Positions 23,175-24,758 of a stretch of 24,758 nucleotides of DNA are shown in pieces (positions within the stretch are counted from its first letter, which is position 1; each line of letters starts with the position of its first letter). The notes beneath the pieces are model-generated. The model made no database searches, was not told the origin of the DNA, and saw nothing but the letters and a program-made list of their open reading frames with translations. The stretch is from assembly GCA_902362365.1 (NCBI GenBank), contig CABIVQ010000045.1, forward strand, positions 1 through 24,758, written 5' to 3'. The position numbers and the translations under genes were made by a program. This DNA comes from Clostridiaceae bacterium. Lineage in GTDB: Bacteria > Bacillota > Clostridia > Peptostreptococcales > Peptostreptococcaceae.

Positions 23175-24530
23175 ATGGAAAAGAAGAGTCTTCAAAAAAA
23201 TCTTGGATTTGCCGCAGCTTTATCAACAGTTGTTGGTATGGTTATCGGTGGTGGTGTGTTCTTCAAGCCACAAGCAGTATTTACATTAACAGGTGGAGCA
23301 CCTGGTCTTGGTATGATAGCTTGGATAGTAGCTGGTATAGTTACAATAACAGCTGGTCTAACAGCTGCTGAAGTTTCGGCTGCTATACCTAAAACTGGTG
23401 GTATGATGGTTTACATCGAAGAGATATATGGTAAAAGATTAGGGTTCTTAACAGGATGGATGCAATGTGTTCTATTCTTCCCAGCTACTATAGCTGCAAT
23501 ATCAGTTATGTTTGGTCAACAATCTGCAATATTACTTGGGCAAGCTGATAATCAAGCATTAGTTATATGTTTAACTGCCGGTGTAATATTATTTATAGGA
23601 TTTATAAACTCATTTGGTTCTAAAACAAGTGGTGTTATACAAACAGTATCAACTATATGTAAATTAATACCTCTTGTATTAATAATAGGATTTGGATTAA
23701 TTAAAGGAAATTCATCTAACCCAATATTCACTCCACTTGTAGGAGAAGGTGTTAGCCCAGGTGGTGTTTTCGGTCAATTATTAATAGCAATATTATTTGC
23801 TTATGATGGATGGATAAATGTTGGTGCTATTGCTGGAGAAATGAAGGATCCTGGAAAAGATCTACCAAAAGCAATAGTTGGTGGTTTATCATTAGTTATG
23901 GCTGTGTACGTTGTTATAAACGTAGCTTATTTATTTGTATTACCTGCTGATCAATTAGCTCAATTTGCTTCTCCTGCTTCAGCTGTTGCAGAAGTATTAT
24001 TTGGTAAAATAGGTGGACAAATAATAACTATAGGTATATTAATATCAGTATTTGGTTGTATAAATGGTTACTTATTAACAGGACCAAGAATACTTTATAC
24101 ATTAGCACAACAAAAAACTTTACCAGGATATAAATTTATAGGTGCATTAAATAAGAATGATGTTCCTGCTAATTCAACAATGATAATGGCTGTTATATCT
24201 GCATTATATGCATTATCTGGACAATTCAACTTATTAAGTGACTTATCTATGTTCGCAGTATGGTCATTCTATGTATTAACATTTGCTGGAGTTATAAAAT
24301 TAAGAAAAACTCATCCAAATATGAATAGACCTTATAAGGTTCCTCTATATCCATTTATACCATTAGTGGCTATATGTGGTGGATTATTCGTTGTAATAAA
24401 TCAATTATTCTTTGCTGGAATGACAAATACTTTAATGTCTATAGGTGGTGTTATAGTAACTATTATAGGTTTACCAATATACAACTATATGGCTAAGGAA
24501 AATAATTCTGATTTAAATGATGTTGCTTAA
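23175..24530 (+). CDS. APC-family amino-acid permease, SteT/LAT-like
   Basis: 451 residues, twelve hydrophobic segments. The helix-1 motif VVGMVIGGGVFFKP, the IPKTGGMMVYIEEIYG stretch, FAYDGWINVGAIAGEMKDPGKDLPKAI (helix 6 to loop) and the C-terminal RPYKVPLYPFIPLVAI match the L-type amino-acid transporter branch, close in plan to the Bacillus subtilis serine/threonine exchanger SteT. It is an exchanger or symporter of neutral amino acids in the cell membrane; exact substrates unknown. ATG follows AAAGGAATAACAAT. The codon use is less extreme than in neighbours in the first third (GGT, GTT, GCT rich), consistent with high expression. Followed by its own terminator. Confidence 0.9.
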   Translation: MEKKSLQKNLGFAAALSTVVGMVIGGGVFFKPQAVFTLTGGAPGLGMIAWIVAGIVTITAGLTAAEVSAAIPKTGGMMVYIEEIYGKRLGFLTGWMQCVLFFPATIAAISVMFGQQSAILLGQADNQALVICLTAGVILFIGFINSFGSKTSGVIQTVSTICKLIPLVLIIGFGLIKGNSSNPIFTPLVGEGVSPGGVFGQLLIAILFAYDGWINVGAIAGEMKDPGKDLPKAIVGGLSLVMAVYVVINVAYLFVLPADQLAQFASPASAVAEVLFGKIGGQIITIGILISVFGCINGYLLTGPRILYTLAQQKTLPGYKFIGALNKNDVPANSTMIMAVISALYALSGQFNLLSDLSMFAVWSFYVLTFAGVIKLRKTHPNMNRPYKVPLYPFIPLVAICGGLFVVINQLFFAGMTNTLMSIGGVIVTIIGLPIYNYMAKENNSDLNDVA

Positions 24531-24608
24531 TAATTAATCTATTGTGCTAGTTAAATTTAATTTCCAAATAAAGTAAAATGTTTTTTGCAAAAAAATAGAC
24601 CAATAGTG

Positions 24609-24651
24609 ACTAGTATTTGTAAATTTTATCCAAATACTAGTTCTTTTATTT
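24609..24651 (+). terminator. Terminator after the permease gene
   Basis: Perfect 11-bp stem ACTAGTATTTG with its complement (24609-24619, 24631-24641) followed by TCTTTTATTTT. It is about 80 bases past the permease stop and contains the stop codon of the convergent transposase-like frame. Confidence 0.75.
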
Positions 24652-24758
24652 TAGCTAAAAAGTCATTTTTACCCATTAATTTATTTATAAGAAAAGAAAT
24701 GTTATGAGCTAAAACTTTTATTGAAGTTCTAGTTATAAATCCTAGCATAGATTTACTC
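24626..24758 (-). CDS. Probable transposase, C-terminal end (runs off right edge)
   Basis: Minus-strand open frame from the window edge to TAA at 24626-24628, giving 43 residues: SKSMLGFITRTSIKVLAHN, then ISFLINKLMGKNDFLAKIKELVFG. The pattern GFxxRxxxKVLAHNIxxxINxLxG...IKxLxF resembles the C-terminal tail of some DDE transposases of insertion sequences. Family cannot be assigned from this tail, and whether the element is intact lies outside the window. No convincing terminal inverted repeat could be fixed between here and the permease gene. Confidence 0.5.
   Translation of the reverse strand, partial: SKSMLGFITRTSIKVLAHNISFLINKLMGKNDFLAKIKELVFG

Noticed and set aside
23002..23226. Minus-strand 74-residue frame
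   Set aside because: Overlaps the permease promoter, ribosome site and first codons; rich in Phe/Tyr/Asn from AT-rich DNA and without a convincing start signal.
24536..24625. Similar words (CTATTGTGCTAGT and CCAATAGTGACTAGT) as possible insertion-sequence ends or target duplication
   Set aside because: Matches are short and gapped, and one copy is part of the terminator stem; no defensible element boundary.

Overview
The window looks like chromosomal DNA from a low-GC, Gram-positive anaerobe of the Clostridia, most likely family Peptostreptococcaceae (the group of Clostridioides, Intestinibacter and Romboutsia). The 72 bases at the left edge are the 5' end of a 16S rRNA gene of that type, codon use is strongly AT-biased, and the gene families fit (S-box-controlled NhaC-type transporter, XRE-potABCD, nagR-nagB with a GntR/HutC operator). 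The species cannot be fixed from so little 16S.

Layout, left to right. Positions 1-246 hold the 16S 5' end and its leader and promoter, reading leftward. Next are a SAM-I riboswitch-controlled probable methionine transporter (metT), a membrane-anchored GH73 glucosaminidase, and on the + strand a small Cys/Asn-rich protein with a hydrophobic tail. Positions 3780-8087 are a five-gene polyamine operon (XRE-cupin regulator, potA, potB, potC, potD) with its promoter and a repeated candidate operator. Positions 8554-10155 are nagR-nagB behind two tandem palindromic operators; divergent from it is cvfB (S1-domain RNA-binding protein). An alpha/beta hydrolase with an altered nucleophile follows, then YbaK-type Cys-tRNA(Pro) deacylase and an M24 Xaa-Pro aminopeptidase. 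Positions 15013-17409 are a three-gene ABC importer of the NMT1/SsuA type. Then come a NupC nucleoside transporter, a small membrane protein, a PAS-PAS-GGDEF-HD-GYP cyclic-di-GMP protein, a divergent FolD, a decayed small two-helix membrane gene, a SteT-like amino-acid permease (+ strand) and the C-terminal end of a probable transposase running off the right edge.

Most genes are on the minus strand, co-oriented with the rRNA operon, and nearly every unit ends in a clear Rho-independent hairpin. The theme is nutrient uptake and salvage: methionine, polyamines, amino sugars, nucleosides, amino acids, peptides and an unknown ABC substrate.

I did not find a large undescribed system such as a defence island, CRISPR array or biosynthetic cluster. 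The observations most worth checking are: (i) two genes, potC and the GGDEF/HD-GYP gene, whose only plausible full-length start is an AUA codon behind a Shine-Dalgarno-like sequence; (ii) an alpha/beta hydrolase of the monoglyceride-lipase type with Asp in place of the nucleophilic Ser; (iii) a 63-residue two-helix membrane ORF split by one in-frame TAA; (iv) a FolD paralogue that keeps the catalytic Lys, Gln and Asp but lacks the PGGVGP loop; (v) the small CNxNN-repeat protein.
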